Notes: generated by a model from the sequence alone, not told the origin. A DNA stretch of 64,000 nt from Ectopseudomonas toyotomiensis (GCF_900115695.1 NZ_FOXK01000002.1:372001-436000), one strand, 5' to 3'; positions 45,034 through 53,988 are shown, counted from the stretch's first letter. Translations and numbers: made by a program.

Positions 45034-45049
45034 AGCCCCATCATGGGCT
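45034..45049. terminator. Weak hairpin between convergent waaL and kinase genes
   Basis: AGCCC-CATCAT-GGGCT is a 5-bp stem between the two converging stop codons. There is no T-run on either side, so termination function is doubtful. Confidence 0.25.
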
Positions 45050-45071
45050 TGTCACGAGTTGGTGGTATCGT

Positions 45072-45677
45072 TTAGGGCTGGCTTACGCGCTTTACAAGGG
45101 TGTCGAAGGGGAAGTCGGCTAGACCGTTATGCTTGAGGTAGCGCTCGAAGTGGGCAAGATTACGGCGGATCTTGTCCTTGGACAGTGGGCCTGCAAGAAA
45201 CTGTAGGTCGGCGATATCGATCAGACCCAGTTGCCCTTCGGGTGTGCGAACGATGTTGCCTAGGTGTAGCGAGCGAAAGTAGATACCCTTGCGATGCAGA
45301 TCTTTGAACAGCTCGATTAGCTGTTCGAACAGGGAGGCTGAAAGTTCTCCATGCTGAGTGAACAGATCCCTCAGTGTTTCCCCCGGCAGTGCTTTGTAGC
45401 GGATCGCAGTCCAGCCTGCTGTTGCCAGTTTGAACAACTGTAGAGGTTGCACCGTGGGTATGCCTAGCTCTTCTAATCGTGATGCATTTTCCCAGAAGCG
45501 TTGCGAGTAGGGGCGCAGTAGGGCAGATGACAGTAAGCGCTTGCGTCTGAAGACCTTCAAATATTCGCCATTTTCAAAACGATAGACCTTAGGGCCGTGG
45601 CTATCTTCTTCAATGCTCTCTGCGCCCTGAATTAGCTTCTGGAATGCCTCTTGCGTTAGTGGCTGAGCGGTGGTCAT
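45072..45677 (-). CDS. Small kinase-fold protein (toluene-tolerance/PA4998 type)
   Basis: A 201-residue protein of the WaaP/InaA kinase-fold superfamily. An ATP-site lysine may lie in NGEYLKVFRRKRL, the helix C region is SQRFWENASRLEELGIPTVQ, and the catalytic loop is IYFRSLHLGNIV, where Ser replaces the HxD aspartate; QLGLIDIADL has the metal-binding Asp. Loss of the catalytic Asp makes kinase activity uncertain. It is encoded opposite to waaL and msbA, like PA4998 of P. aeruginosa (from memory). Role unknown, probably LPS core. Confidence 0.7.
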   Translation of the reverse strand: MTTAQPLTQEAFQKLIQGAESIEEDSHGPKVYRFENGEYLKVFRRKRLLSSALLRPYSQRFWENASRLEELGIPTVQPLQLFKLATAGWTAIRYKALPGETLRDLFTQHGELSASLFEQLIELFKDLHRKGIYFRSLHLGNIVRTPEGQLGLIDIADLQFLAGPLSKDKIRRNLAHFERYLKHNGLADFPFDTLVKRVSQP

Positions 45678-45707
45678 ATCAATCGTTTTCTAATGCTGGA
45701 TATTTAA

Positions 45708-45760
45708 GCCTGCCAAGGTTTCGTCACTCTTGCTGTCTTGAGTGTTCGCGTATGGCAGGC
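45708..45760. promoter_or_regulatory. Nested inverted repeat between the two minus-strand kinase genes
   Basis: GCCTGCCA (45708-45715) and TGGCAGGC (45753-45760) are inverted copies; inside them CACTC (45725-45729) pairs with GAGTG (45740-45744). The element lies 31-83 bp upstream of the 45072-45677 gene. It could be a regulator site or a structured leader; there is no T-run to make it an intrinsic terminator. Confidence 0.4.
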
Positions 45761-45860
45761 ATGAAAATTTAGCCTGCTAGGGTACGTAAAATCGTCCGCT
45801 TAGGCCACTGATCGTGCCTTGTCTTTTGTCGGCCCTCAGAGCCCGAAAGCCTGCCCTGGC

Positions 45861-46730
45861 TCAATGTGCTGGTTTGAGTCTCTCTAGCTGCCCGGTTTTG
45901 GGGATGAGGTGACGTTCCTTGCGATCTGCACCGTGGTGCTTGAAGTGATCATAGAAGAGTCGAAAGCGAGATGGTTCAATGCCTCTAAGTCTGGCAAGCT
46001 GCGCGCTTACAAGCCCGTCATAGAGCGACTCGCTTATGAAATCGTGTAGCTGATACTGGTACAAGAAAGCAAACTGAAAGCCTAGCGTTTCACTGGAGTG
46101 AGGGTTGTCACCAATGTAGCAATTTTCCAGGTCAATCACCTTCAGGTCTTCAAGATTGCCCTCGTGGATCATGACGTTACCCGCCCAAAGATCTAGATGG
46201 TAGATACCTGAATGATTGAGTTGTGTGATCAGTTCCAGGCAAGCTTCTGCGAATAAATTGGCCTGTAATGGGTTTTGCTGCAGCCAGTCAAAACCATCAA
46301 GCCAGTCGGCTAGATGTTCATAATTCAAAAACACCTCGGTAACCAAACCGCTACGCTGGCGAACCAAGCCGTAGCCAAGCAGTTTGGGAACCAGCGTAGT
46401 TCGCTTCTGCGCTTCTGCGTGATTGTTTAGCTCTTCAAGAACCCAATCATATAGACCTGATCGGCGCCTGATCCCTAGCGTTGTTCTGATTCGCGCAGGG
46501 ATGCTGTCTATTGTGGATGCCTTGATGAAAAGTGCGCTTGCGGTTTCTCGAGTGAGGGGGCGCGCAAGTCGCTTTTCTCCCGTTTTTCGGCGCTTTGAGA
46601 GCAATTCCCTGATCTGCGGCCAGAGGCTTTTCAAAGACTTTCCAGTCTCTGTATCTGTCGCGTAAAGAGTTGTGTTCTGGAGCTGCTGGGCGTGATGCTT
46701 GCTTTTGCTCATCCATCCGTGAGAGATCAC
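45861..46730 (-). CDS. Kinase-fold protein of the LPS core locus
   Basis: A 289-residue protein. The catalytic loop is IYHLDLWAGNVMI with the HxD Asp retained, followed by LKVIDLENCYIGD. An N-terminal extension (about 70 residues, rich in Lys/Arg) precedes the kinase fold; the ATP lysine is not clear (SALFIKASTIDS is a candidate). The GTG start at 46730 has AAGGA 7 bp upstream; the ATG at 46712 is an alternative with a weaker site. Minus strand between waaL and msbA, AT-richer than the flanks. Substrate unknown. Confidence 0.7.
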   Translation of the reverse strand: MISHGWMSKSKHHAQQLQNTTLYATDTETGKSLKSLWPQIRELLSKRRKTGEKRLARPLTRETASALFIKASTIDSIPARIRTTLGIRRRSGLYDWVLEELNNHAEAQKRTTLVPKLLGYGLVRQRSGLVTEVFLNYEHLADWLDGFDWLQQNPLQANLFAEACLELITQLNHSGIYHLDLWAGNVMIHEGNLEDLKVIDLENCYIGDNPHSSETLGFQFAFLYQYQLHDFISESLYDGLVSAQLARLRGIEPSRFRLFYDHFKHHGADRKERHLIPKTGQLERLKPAH

Positions 46731-46871
46731 TACTGGGTCCTTGTCTACTGAGGTGCGAGCGGCTTCGCTGTCTTGGGGCAGAACAGATCATCGTAGTGGC
46801 ATTTTGATGTGATGTCTACGAGTTGGTGCCTCTGAATGCCACTATGATGGCAAAACTTCTGATGCACCTGG

Positions 46872-46900
46872 GCGCTTAAATAGGCAGTGCTGGTACAATC
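46872..46900 (+). promoter_or_regulatory. Candidate sigma-70 promoter of msbA (extended -10)
   Basis: TGG-TACAAT at 46891-46899 is an extended -10 element 36 bp upstream of the msbA start; a weak -35 candidate (GCTTAA) lies about 15-17 bp further upstream. Confidence 0.5.
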
Positions 46901-46934
46901 GCTTCTTGCTAATCCTGCCTGTGAGACGAGCTGA

Positions 46935-48764
46935 ATGGCCAATCCTACCCAACAATCGAGCCTGAAGGTCTATCTGCGATTGTTGCGCTACGTAGTTCCC
47001 TACTGGGGACTGTTCACCATCAGTCTCGTCGGGTTTCTAATTTTCGCTTCTACCCAGCCGATGCTGGGGTACATGCTCAAGTTCTTTGTCGACGGGCTGA
47101 GCAACCCCGACGCTGGTCTGTTTGCTGGAGTGCCTTGGGTGCTTGAGCATGCGCCCTGGCTTGCTGAGCTAAAGCTGTTGCAGGCAGTGCCATTACTGAT
47201 CGTTCTGATCGCGCTATGGCAAGGTATCGGCTCGTTCCTTGGGAATTACTATCTTGCCAAGGTCTCCATGGGGCTGGTACAGGATCTGCGTATTGCTTTG
47301 TTTAACAATCTGCTGACCTTGCCCAACCGATATTTTGACAGCCACAACTCCGGTCACCTGATTTCCCGCATCACCTACAACGTGACCATGGTAACCGGTG
47401 CTGCTACCGATGCGATCAAAGTCGTGGTGCGTGAAGGGATGACCGTAGTGTTCCTTTTTGCCACGCTGCTGTGGATGAACTGGAAGCTCACCTTGGTGAT
47501 GGTGGCTATCCTGCCTGTCATCGGTCTGATGGTGACGAGCACCAGTAAGAAGTTTCGCAAGCAGAGCAAGAAGATCCAGACCAGCATGGGTGATGTCACC
47601 CACGTCACCTCCGAGAGCATCCAGGGCTACCGCGTGGTGCGCAGTTTTGGTGGTGAGGATTACGAGAAACAGCGCTTTCTCGGTGCCAGCGAGGAGAACA
47701 AGCTCAAGCAACTGAAGATGGTCAAGACTAATGCGGTCTATACGCCTTCGCTGCAGCTGGTGATCTACAGTGCCATGGCCGTGCTGATGTTTCTTGTCCT
47801 GTGGCTGCGGGGCGATGCCTCGGCGGGTGATCTGGTGGCCTATATCACTCTGGCGGGTCTATTGCCCAAGCCGATTCGCCAACTGTCTGAGGTCAGCTCG
47901 ACCATCCAGAAAGGTGTGGCAGGTGCCGAGAGCATCTTCGAGCAGCTCGACGAGGAGCCGGAGGTCGACCGCGGCACTCAGGAGCGCGAGCGCGTCAGCG
48001 GCCGACTGGAAGTAAAGGAGCTGAGTTTCAGCTACCCCGGCTCGGAAAAGCCCGTTCTGAACAATATTTCCTTCGTCGCCGAACCGGGGCAGATGGTGGC
48101 GCTGGTCGGGCGTTCCGGTAGCGGTAAGTCGACCCTGGCCAGCCTGATTCCGCGTTTCTATCACCACGAGCAGGGCAGCATCCTGCTCGATGGGGTGGAT
48201 GTGGAGGATTACACCCTGCGCAACCTGCGCCGGCACATTGCCCTTGTCACCCAGCACGTCACCCTGTTCAACGATACGGTGCGCAACAATATTGCTTATG
48301 GCGATCTGGCCGGCGCACCGCTCGAAGCCGTTCAGCAGGCGGCGAGCGATGCCTATGCCGCCGAGTTCATCGAGAAGATGCCGCAAGGCTATGACACCCT
48401 GGTCGGCGAGAACGGCGTGCTGCTGTCCGGCGGTCAGCGCCAGCGCCTGGCTATCGCCCGCGCGCTGCTCAAGGATGCGCCTGTGCTGATTCTCGATGAG
48501 GCTACCTCAGCACTGGATACCGAATCCGAGCGACATATCCAGGCCGCACTGGACCAGGTGATGCAGGGCCGCACCGCACTGGTGATCGCTCACCGCCTGA
48601 GCACCATCGAGAAGGCCGACCTGATTCTGGTGATGGATCAGGGGCAGATCGTCGAGCGCGGCAGTCACGCACAGTTGTTGGAGCGTAATGGATATTACGC
48701 TCGCTTGCATTCCACGCAATTTGAAGACGCTGGCACTGATAATTCAATCGAGAAGGATACTTGA
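46935..48764 (+). CDS. msbA: Lipid A-core flippase MsbA
   Basis: A 609-residue ABC half-transporter that flips lipid A-core across the inner membrane. Six transmembrane helices lie in about residues 20-330. The nucleotide-binding domain has Walker A GRSGSGKST, the signature LSGGQRQRLAIARAL and Walker B PVLILDEATSALD. The stop codon overlaps the next start. The C-terminal sequence after residue 585 is variable, as in the family. Confidence 0.96.
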   Translation: MANPTQQSSLKVYLRLLRYVVPYWGLFTISLVGFLIFASTQPMLGYMLKFFVDGLSNPDAGLFAGVPWVLEHAPWLAELKLLQAVPLLIVLIALWQGIGSFLGNYYLAKVSMGLVQDLRIALFNNLLTLPNRYFDSHNSGHLISRITYNVTMVTGAATDAIKVVVREGMTVVFLFATLLWMNWKLTLVMVAILPVIGLMVTSTSKKFRKQSKKIQTSMGDVTHVTSESIQGYRVVRSFGGEDYEKQRFLGASEENKLKQLKMVKTNAVYTPSLQLVIYSAMAVLMFLVLWLRGDASAGDLVAYITLAGLLPKPIRQLSEVSSTIQKGVAGAESIFEQLDEEPEVDRGTQERERVSGRLEVKELSFSYPGSEKPVLNNISFVAEPGQMVALVGRSGSGKSTLASLIPRFYHHEQGSILLDGVDVEDYTLRNLRRHIALVTQHVTLFNDTVRNNIAYGDLAGAPLEAVQQAASDAYAAEFIEKMPQGYDTLVGENGVLLSGGQRQRLAIARALLKDAPVLILDEATSALDTESERHIQAALDQVMQGRTALVIAHRLSTIEKADLILVMDQGQIVERGSHAQLLERNGYYARLHSTQFEDAGTDNSIEKDT

Positions 48765-49660
48765 TGCTTGGCTATCTGCGTTTCTGGAGGGAGCGTGGCT
48801 GGGAAGTGATCGAGGCAGCGGACTATGCTTTAGCCTGGGCTCGATTCGGGGGAAGCGTCATTACCCACCCGCTAGTGGTCGAGCGGCTTTCTGGGCTTGC
48901 TGGTATACCCGTGCGTTACCTCGGATGCATTGTTGGGGGCGAAATTCAGGCTGCCATTCCTACATGGGGGCGCTACCTCGCACTTTCGCGCAAGGTTCTG
49001 AAGAGCAAAGGGCAGCGTGAACTCTTTGACCTTGGCAATGCTGAAATCATTCTCCCTGCCGCTGTGGACGCACGAGCACCGTTGCGGCATGAGGTGAGCT
49101 ACATCTCCGAACTTAATCGGGTGGCTTTTCCAGGGCTTCGTCTGCAGAAAGAGCAGTTGGCGATGGCTCGAGCCCCTGAAGAGCTTTCGAAGAAGTTTCG
49201 CTATAACCAGAGGCGTGAGCTGCGCCTGTTCGAGGAGGCCGGCGGTACAGTACGCTCTGTGGGCGAATTCGCTCCAGATGACTTCGCCGCTATCTATACC
49301 GAACTGTTCGAGCGACGTTGGGGCTTTTCTGTGCCGGGGAAACGCCATCTGAGTGAAGTATTTGCGTTGTTACGCGAGCTGCTTCAAGGCTCCCTGCTGA
49401 TGTTGGATGGTGTTCCTACTGCTGTTCAGGTGTTGTACAGGGTTGAGTCGCCAAACTGGCTCAGTTACGAGTACATCAATGGCGGAGTCGACCCTCGTGC
49501 TCAACACCTCAGTCCGGGCAGCGTCCTGAGTTTCATCAATACTCAAGCTGCATGGTCTGACGCTCGACAACAAGGAAAGGCATTGCGCTACTCTTTCGGC
49601 AGAGCCGATCGAGAGTACAAGGATCGTTGGTGCAGCAGGGTTGCCGCGTTTCGGACATAA
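48764..49660 (+). CDS. Mig-14-like GNAT-fold protein
   Basis: A 298-residue protein resembling the Mig-14 family, membrane-associated proteins linked to resistance to cationic antimicrobial peptides in Salmonella and Pseudomonas. A GNAT-like core is suggested by KKFRYNQRRELRLFEEAGG, LFERRWGFSVPGKR and the late LRYSFGRADREYKDRWC. There is no signal peptide. The ATG at 48764 overlaps the msbA stop by one base with AAGGA upstream, so expression should be coupled to MsbA. The biochemical function is unproven. Confidence 0.75.
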   Translation: MLGYLRFWRERGWEVIEAADYALAWARFGGSVITHPLVVERLSGLAGIPVRYLGCIVGGEIQAAIPTWGRYLALSRKVLKSKGQRELFDLGNAEIILPAAVDARAPLRHEVSYISELNRVAFPGLRLQKEQLAMARAPEELSKKFRYNQRRELRLFEEAGGTVRSVGEFAPDDFAAIYTELFERRWGFSVPGKRHLSEVFALLRELLQGSLLMLDGVPTAVQVLYRVESPNWLSYEYINGGVDPRAQHLSPGSVLSFINTQAAWSDARQQGKALRYSFGRADREYKDRWCSRVAAFRT

Positions 49661-49662
49661 AA

Positions 49663-51078
49663 ATGGAAACACGTAAGCAAGGACTGTTGCGCCGTCATCG
49701 GCGCAACAAGCGCATTACTATGGCTGTTGCGTTACCGATTATGGTGGCGCTGGACTGGTTTGCTGGCTGGAGTAGTCTGCCAGTACTTCTACTGTTGGCT
49801 TGGATTGCTCACGAGGCATGGTTCTCTGACCATCTCTTTTACTCGCCGCGAGACGACTATCAGTATTCATTTCCTGCTTCGAGCCAAGTCGCTACCGGGA
49901 CATTGAGCAAGGGGCGGATAGCTCTGGATGCAGTCGATCTTACGAATTCGATGGACACGCTCATTCTTGAAGTGTTCATCCATAGTTCCTGGCTGGGACG
50001 CTGGCTAGACCCCCATATTCTGATCTGTGCTGAGGCAGTACTTGATAGGCAGGATTTCGAGCAGGGCGCGAGTGGTCGGCGTTACCTCAATATTTCTGGT
50101 CTGTTGCCCGAGCTGCAAAGTGGAAAACTGCGATTGCGTACGCGGTTTTGCCGGCTCTCGCCTGAAGTACGATTATACGCATTTTCAAACCCTGACTATG
50201 CAATGCGACGCGTGATGGTCATTGCGCCGCATGCGGACGATGCCGAGCTTGCTGCCTTTGGTCTCTATAGTCGAAGTGATGAGGCCTGCATTGTGACGCT
50301 CACTCAAGGTGAAATCGAGGCTCATAACTATGCGCGTATGGGCCTCGACAAGGCCGCGGCGGCCCGTCTCAAGGGGCGCCTGCGCAGCTGGAGTAGCCTG
50401 GCTGTTCCGCTGTGGGGGGGCGTACCTGCAAGCAGGTGCGTGCAGTTGGGGTACTACTGTCTTCAACTGACGCCCATGGCCTCGGCTCCAGAGCAGGCTT
50501 TCCCGTCTTTGGAGTCGGGGGATTCGGATATACGCAGTGTGCGCCGTTTCAATCCCATTACTTTGCCTGGCGATGTCGACGGAGTGCCATCGTGGCGGAA
50601 CCTTGTTGGTGATCTGGCTGCTCTGCTTGTCGCTTTTCGTCCAGAGGTAGTGGTTCTGCCTCATCCGGAACTTGATCCTCATCCTGATCATATCCAGGCC
50701 AGCAAGCTTCTCGACGAGGCAGTTGCCCTGAGTGAATGGAGCCCTGAGGTGCGTCTGCTCTATGCCAATCACCTATACGATAATGATCGTTGGCCCATGG
50801 GGCCTGTTGGCAATGGCATATCGTTGCCCCCTTGCCATACAGGTCTGCCGATCGATGGACTGTGGAGCCCGCTTCTGAAAGATTCAGTGCGGATGGACAA
50901 GGCGCAGGCGTTGGCCATGCAGCATGATTTGCAGACACCATTGCCTCTCAAAAAACGCCTTCGTCGCTTAATTCAATGGGTGCTGGCTGGGCGGCGTTGG
51001 CCCGAAGTCGGCCAGGACGATTTCTTCCGCAAGGCAGTGCGTCGTCACGAGCTATTCTGGGTGCGCGTTAGCCGCTAG
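49663..51078 (+). CDS. Membrane-anchored PIG-L/LmbE deacetylase
   Basis: A 471-residue protein. An N-terminal basic stretch (RKQGLLRRHRRNKR) is followed by two hydrophobic segments (about residues 18-50), a beta-rich domain (about 60-175) and a PIG-L domain with the metal motif APHADDAEL and a distal HPDHIQA. PIG-L enzymes remove N-acetyl groups from sugars. A core-sugar or lipid-linked sugar substrate is likely here but not shown. It starts 2 bp after the Mig-14-like stop codon, corresponding to the PA5002-type gene of P. aeruginosa. Confidence 0.8.
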   Translation: METRKQGLLRRHRRNKRITMAVALPIMVALDWFAGWSSLPVLLLLAWIAHEAWFSDHLFYSPRDDYQYSFPASSQVATGTLSKGRIALDAVDLTNSMDTLILEVFIHSSWLGRWLDPHILICAEAVLDRQDFEQGASGRRYLNISGLLPELQSGKLRLRTRFCRLSPEVRLYAFSNPDYAMRRVMVIAPHADDAELAAFGLYSRSDEACIVTLTQGEIEAHNYARMGLDKAAAARLKGRLRSWSSLAVPLWGGVPASRCVQLGYYCLQLTPMASAPEQAFPSLESGDSDIRSVRRFNPITLPGDVDGVPSWRNLVGDLAALLVAFRPEVVVLPHPELDPHPDHIQASKLLDEAVALSEWSPEVRLLYANHLYDNDRWPMGPVGNGISLPPCHTGLPIDGLWSPLLKDSVRMDKAQALAMQHDLQTPLPLKKRLRRLIQWVLAGRRWPEVGQDDFFRKAVRRHELFWVRVSR

Positions 51079-51140
51079 GGATGCTCGGGTTGACTGAGTG
51101 GCCATGTTATTATTTTCTCCATTTTTTCTCTGGAGCTCCC

Positions 51141-52562
51141 ATGAAACTGACCATGCCCCGCTATGACCAAGCCGCCGTTCTGGTGGTGGGCGACGTGATG
51201 CTCGATCGCTATTGGCATGGCGGCACCTCGCGGATTTCTCCGGAGGCGCCGGTTCCGGTGGTGCGTGTCGACCAGATCGAGGATCGTCCCGGTGGTGCTG
51301 CCAACGTGGCCCTGAATATCGCCGCACTCGGTGCGCGGGCCGTGCTGGTTGGCGTGACCGGTAATGATGAGGCCGCCGAAAGCCTGAGCGACAGCCTGCG
51401 TGGCGCGGGCGTGGATGCACATTTCCAGCGTCATGAAGGCCAGCCGACCATCGTCAAGTTGCGGGTGATGAGCCGTCACCAGCAACTGCTGCGCATGGAC
51501 TTCGAGGAGCCGTTCAACACCGACACCGTCGCCTTGGCGCGCGAGATCGATGCGTTGCTCGATGGAGTCAAGGTGCTAGTGCTGTCGGACTATGGCAAGG
51601 GAGCGTTGCAGAATCATCAGGCGCTGATCCAGGCCGCGCGCAAGAAAGGCATTCCGGTGCTGGCCGATCCCAAGGGTAAGGACTTTTCCATCTACCGTGG
51701 CGCCAGCCTGATCACCCCCAATCTGCACGAGTTCGAACTCATCGTTGGCGGTTGCGCCGATGAAGCCGAGCTGGTCAGCAAGGGGGCCACGCTGATGCGC
51801 GAACTGGAGCTCGGGGCCCTGCTGGTGACCCGCGGCGAGCACGGCATGACCCTGCTGCGTCCGGATCATGCCCCGCTGCACCTGCCGGCTCGCGCCCGCG
51901 AGGTGTTCGACGTCACTGGCGCAGGCGATACGGTTATTTCCACCCTTGCAGCTTCCATTGCTGCGGGCGAAGAGTTGCCGCTGGCAGTGGCCCTGGCCAA
52001 TCTGGCTGCCGGCATCGTTGTCGGTAAGCTGGGCACTGCTGCCATCAGCGCACCCGAGCTGCGTCGCGCGGTCCAGCGTGAAGAGGGGTCCGAGCGGGGC
52101 GTACTGAGCCTGGACCAGTTGCTGATCGCCATCGACGACGCCCGCGCCCATGGCGAGAAGATCGTCTTCACCAACGGCTGCTTCGACATCCTTCACGCCG
52201 GCCACGTGACCTATCTGGAGCAGGCCCGTGCGCAGGGCGACCGTCTGATCGTGGCGATCAACGATGACGCCTCGGTCAGCCGCCTGAAAGGCCCGGGCCG
52301 GCCGATCAATGCCGTCGACCGGCGCATGGCGGTGCTCGCCGGCCTGGGTGCGGTGGATTGGGTGGTGAGCTTTGCCGAAGACACCCCCGAGCGCCTGCTC
52401 AAGCAGGTGCAGCCGGATGTGCTGGTCAAGGGCGGCGACTACGGCATCGATCAGGTGGTAGGCGCCGATATCGTCCAGGCCTATGGCGGCGAAGTGCGTG
52501 TGCTTGGCTTGGTGGAAAACAGCTCCACCACCGCTATCGTCGAGAAGATTCGCAGCAAATGA
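51141..52562 (+). CDS. hldE: Bifunctional heptose 7-phosphate kinase/1-phosphate adenylyltransferase
   Basis: A 473-residue cytoplasmic enzyme that makes ADP-D-glycero-beta-D-manno-heptose, the precursor used by WaaC and WaaF. The N-terminal ribokinase domain (about 1-320) has the RPGGAANVALNIAALG segment and DVTGAGDTVIS; the C-terminal nucleotidyltransferase (about 340-473) has FTNGCFDILHAGHVTYL. The start at 51141 follows TGGAG; a 20-residue extension is not supported. A hairpin follows the stop. Confidence 0.96.
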   Translation: MKLTMPRYDQAAVLVVGDVMLDRYWHGGTSRISPEAPVPVVRVDQIEDRPGGAANVALNIAALGARAVLVGVTGNDEAAESLSDSLRGAGVDAHFQRHEGQPTIVKLRVMSRHQQLLRMDFEEPFNTDTVALAREIDALLDGVKVLVLSDYGKGALQNHQALIQAARKKGIPVLADPKGKDFSIYRGASLITPNLHEFELIVGGCADEAELVSKGATLMRELELGALLVTRGEHGMTLLRPDHAPLHLPARAREVFDVTGAGDTVISTLAASIAAGEELPLAVALANLAAGIVVGKLGTAAISAPELRRAVQREEGSERGVLSLDQLLIAIDDARAHGEKIVFTNGCFDILHAGHVTYLEQARAQGDRLIVAINDDASVSRLKGPGRPINAVDRRMAVLAGLGAVDWVVSFAEDTPERLLKQVQPDVLVKGGDYGIDQVVGADIVQAYGGEVRVLGLVENSSTTAIVEKIRSK

Positions 52563-52567
52563 CTGCA

Positions 52568-52597
52568 GGCTGAGTAAGACGCAGGTCTTGCTCAGCC
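52568..52597 (+). terminator. Strong hairpin after hldE
   Basis: GGCTGAGTAAGAC-GCAG-GTCTTGCTCAGCC forms a 13-bp stem with one wobble pair, 6 bp past the stop codon. Only a short T stretch (GTTTC) follows, so termination may be partial. Confidence 0.6.
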
Positions 52598-52716
52598 AGT
52601 ACGTTTCCCTGGCGATGGCTTGACCCGATTGCCGCCGCGGCGCGTCTTGAGGGTCATAGGCGTGCGCCAGTCGGCAGCGCATCATCGATGGCATCTCTCA
52701 TGTGGAGCGAGATGCC

Positions 52717-53988
52717 ATGATCGTCGATACCCAGGGCCAGGCTCTGAGCGTACTGAGCAAGCTGGCCCAGGCCGACTGGCCAGACCGCCTCAAGGTACGC
52801 AAATCCTTCGAGAAGCTCGTCTACAGCGGTAGCCGCGCCAGTTTTCGCCTGGCCGCCGGCGGCACCAGCAACAAGCCGCGCGCGGCAGCCGATGACCTGT
52901 TTGATCTATCACTGACCGAAGAGCAGCAGATGCTGGTGGACATGCTCCAGGGCTTCGCGCTGGAGGTTCTGCGCCCGGCTGCGCACAGGGCAGACGCCGA
53001 GGCTCACGTGTCTGCGGCACTGCTCAATCAGGCGCATGAGTTGGGCCTGGCCCACTATGGCGTTGCCGAGGCACAAGGTGGTCTTGCTGGGGCGCGCACC
53101 GTGCTGAGCAACGCGCTGATCGCCGAGAGCCTGGCGCAGGGCGACTTTTCTCTGGCCGCCGCCTTGCTGGTGCCGCTGTCCGCAGCCAATTGCATTCGGC
53201 GCTGGGGAAGCGCTGCGCAGCAGGCTGCCTGGTTGCCGGCATTCGTCAGTGAACAGGGTGCGCCAGGCTTCGCGTTGGCGGTAACAGAGCCCGGCGTATT
53301 GACCGATGCTGGTCAACCCGCGACGCGGGCGCGCAAGCGCGGCAAGCACTATCTGCTCGATGGGGAGAAGGCGCTGGTCATCGCCGGTCTGGATGCCAGT
53401 CGGTTGATCGTAAGCGCCCAGGCAGTTGATGGCCCGGCGCTATTTATCGTCGATGCGGCGAGCGAGGGGGTCTGTCGCCGTGCCGAGCCGGGCATGGGGC
53501 TCAAGGCTTGTGGGTTGACACGTATTGAGCTGAAAGGCGTCAAGGTTTCGAGCGAGTGCCGTCTGGCAGGTGATGGTTTCGACTTTCCGGCCTTTCTCGA
53601 TTATTCGGCCTTGGCATTCTGTGCCCTTGCAGTCGGTACGGCGCAGGCGGCGCTGGACTACGTGACGACCTACTGCAACGAGCGCCAGGCGTTCGGCGAG
53701 CCGATCAGTCATCGCCAGGGTGTGGCCTTCATGGTGGCCGACATCGCCATCGAGCTGGACGCCATGCGCCTTCTGCTCTGGCGTGCCTGCGCCCGTGCAG
53801 AGTCTGGCCTGCCGTTTCGCCGTGAGGCGTACCTGGCGCGCCTGCTCTGTGTGGATAAGGCGATGAAGATCGGCTCCGACGCGGTGCAACTGCTCGGCGG
53901 CCATGGTTTTACCCAGGAGCACCCGGTCGAGCGCTGGTATCGCGACCTGCGCAGCGTAGCGGTGCTCGCTGGCGGCCTTCATCTCTGA
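52717..53988 (+). CDS. Acyl-CoA dehydrogenase-family protein
   Basis: A 423-residue flavoprotein with an N-terminal extension (about 60 residues) before the dehydrogenase core. ALAVTEPGVLTDAG partly matches the FAD motif; the C-terminal LLGGHGFTQEHPVERWYRDL is conserved. Some residues in the FAD motif deviate from the canonical TEPxxGSD pattern, so catalytic activity may be altered. It forms an operon with the next acyl-CoA dehydrogenase (14 bp apart), like PA4995-PA4994. The start at 52717 has GGAGCG upstream; an ATG-less extension is less likely. Confidence 0.82.
   Translation: MIVDTQGQALSVLSKLAQADWPDRLKVRKSFEKLVYSGSRASFRLAAGGTSNKPRAAADDLFDLSLTEEQQMLVDMLQGFALEVLRPAAHRADAEAHVSAALLNQAHELGLAHYGVAEAQGGLAGARTVLSNALIAESLAQGDFSLAAALLVPLSAANCIRRWGSAAQQAAWLPAFVSEQGAPGFALAVTEPGVLTDAGQPATRARKRGKHYLLDGEKALVIAGLDASRLIVSAQAVDGPALFIVDAASEGVCRRAEPGMGLKACGLTRIELKGVKVSSECRLAGDGFDFPAFLDYSALAFCALAVGTAQAALDYVTTYCNERQAFGEPISHRQGVAFMVADIAIELDAMRLLLWRACARAESGLPFRREAYLARLLCVDKAMKIGSDAVQLLGGHGFTQEHPVERWYRDLRSVAVLAGGLHL

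Noticed and set aside
30805..52562. Possibility of a genomic island with mobile genes
   Set aside because: No integrase, transposase, tRNA or direct repeats flank the AT-rich parts; exchange by homologous recombination of the core locus explains the pattern better.
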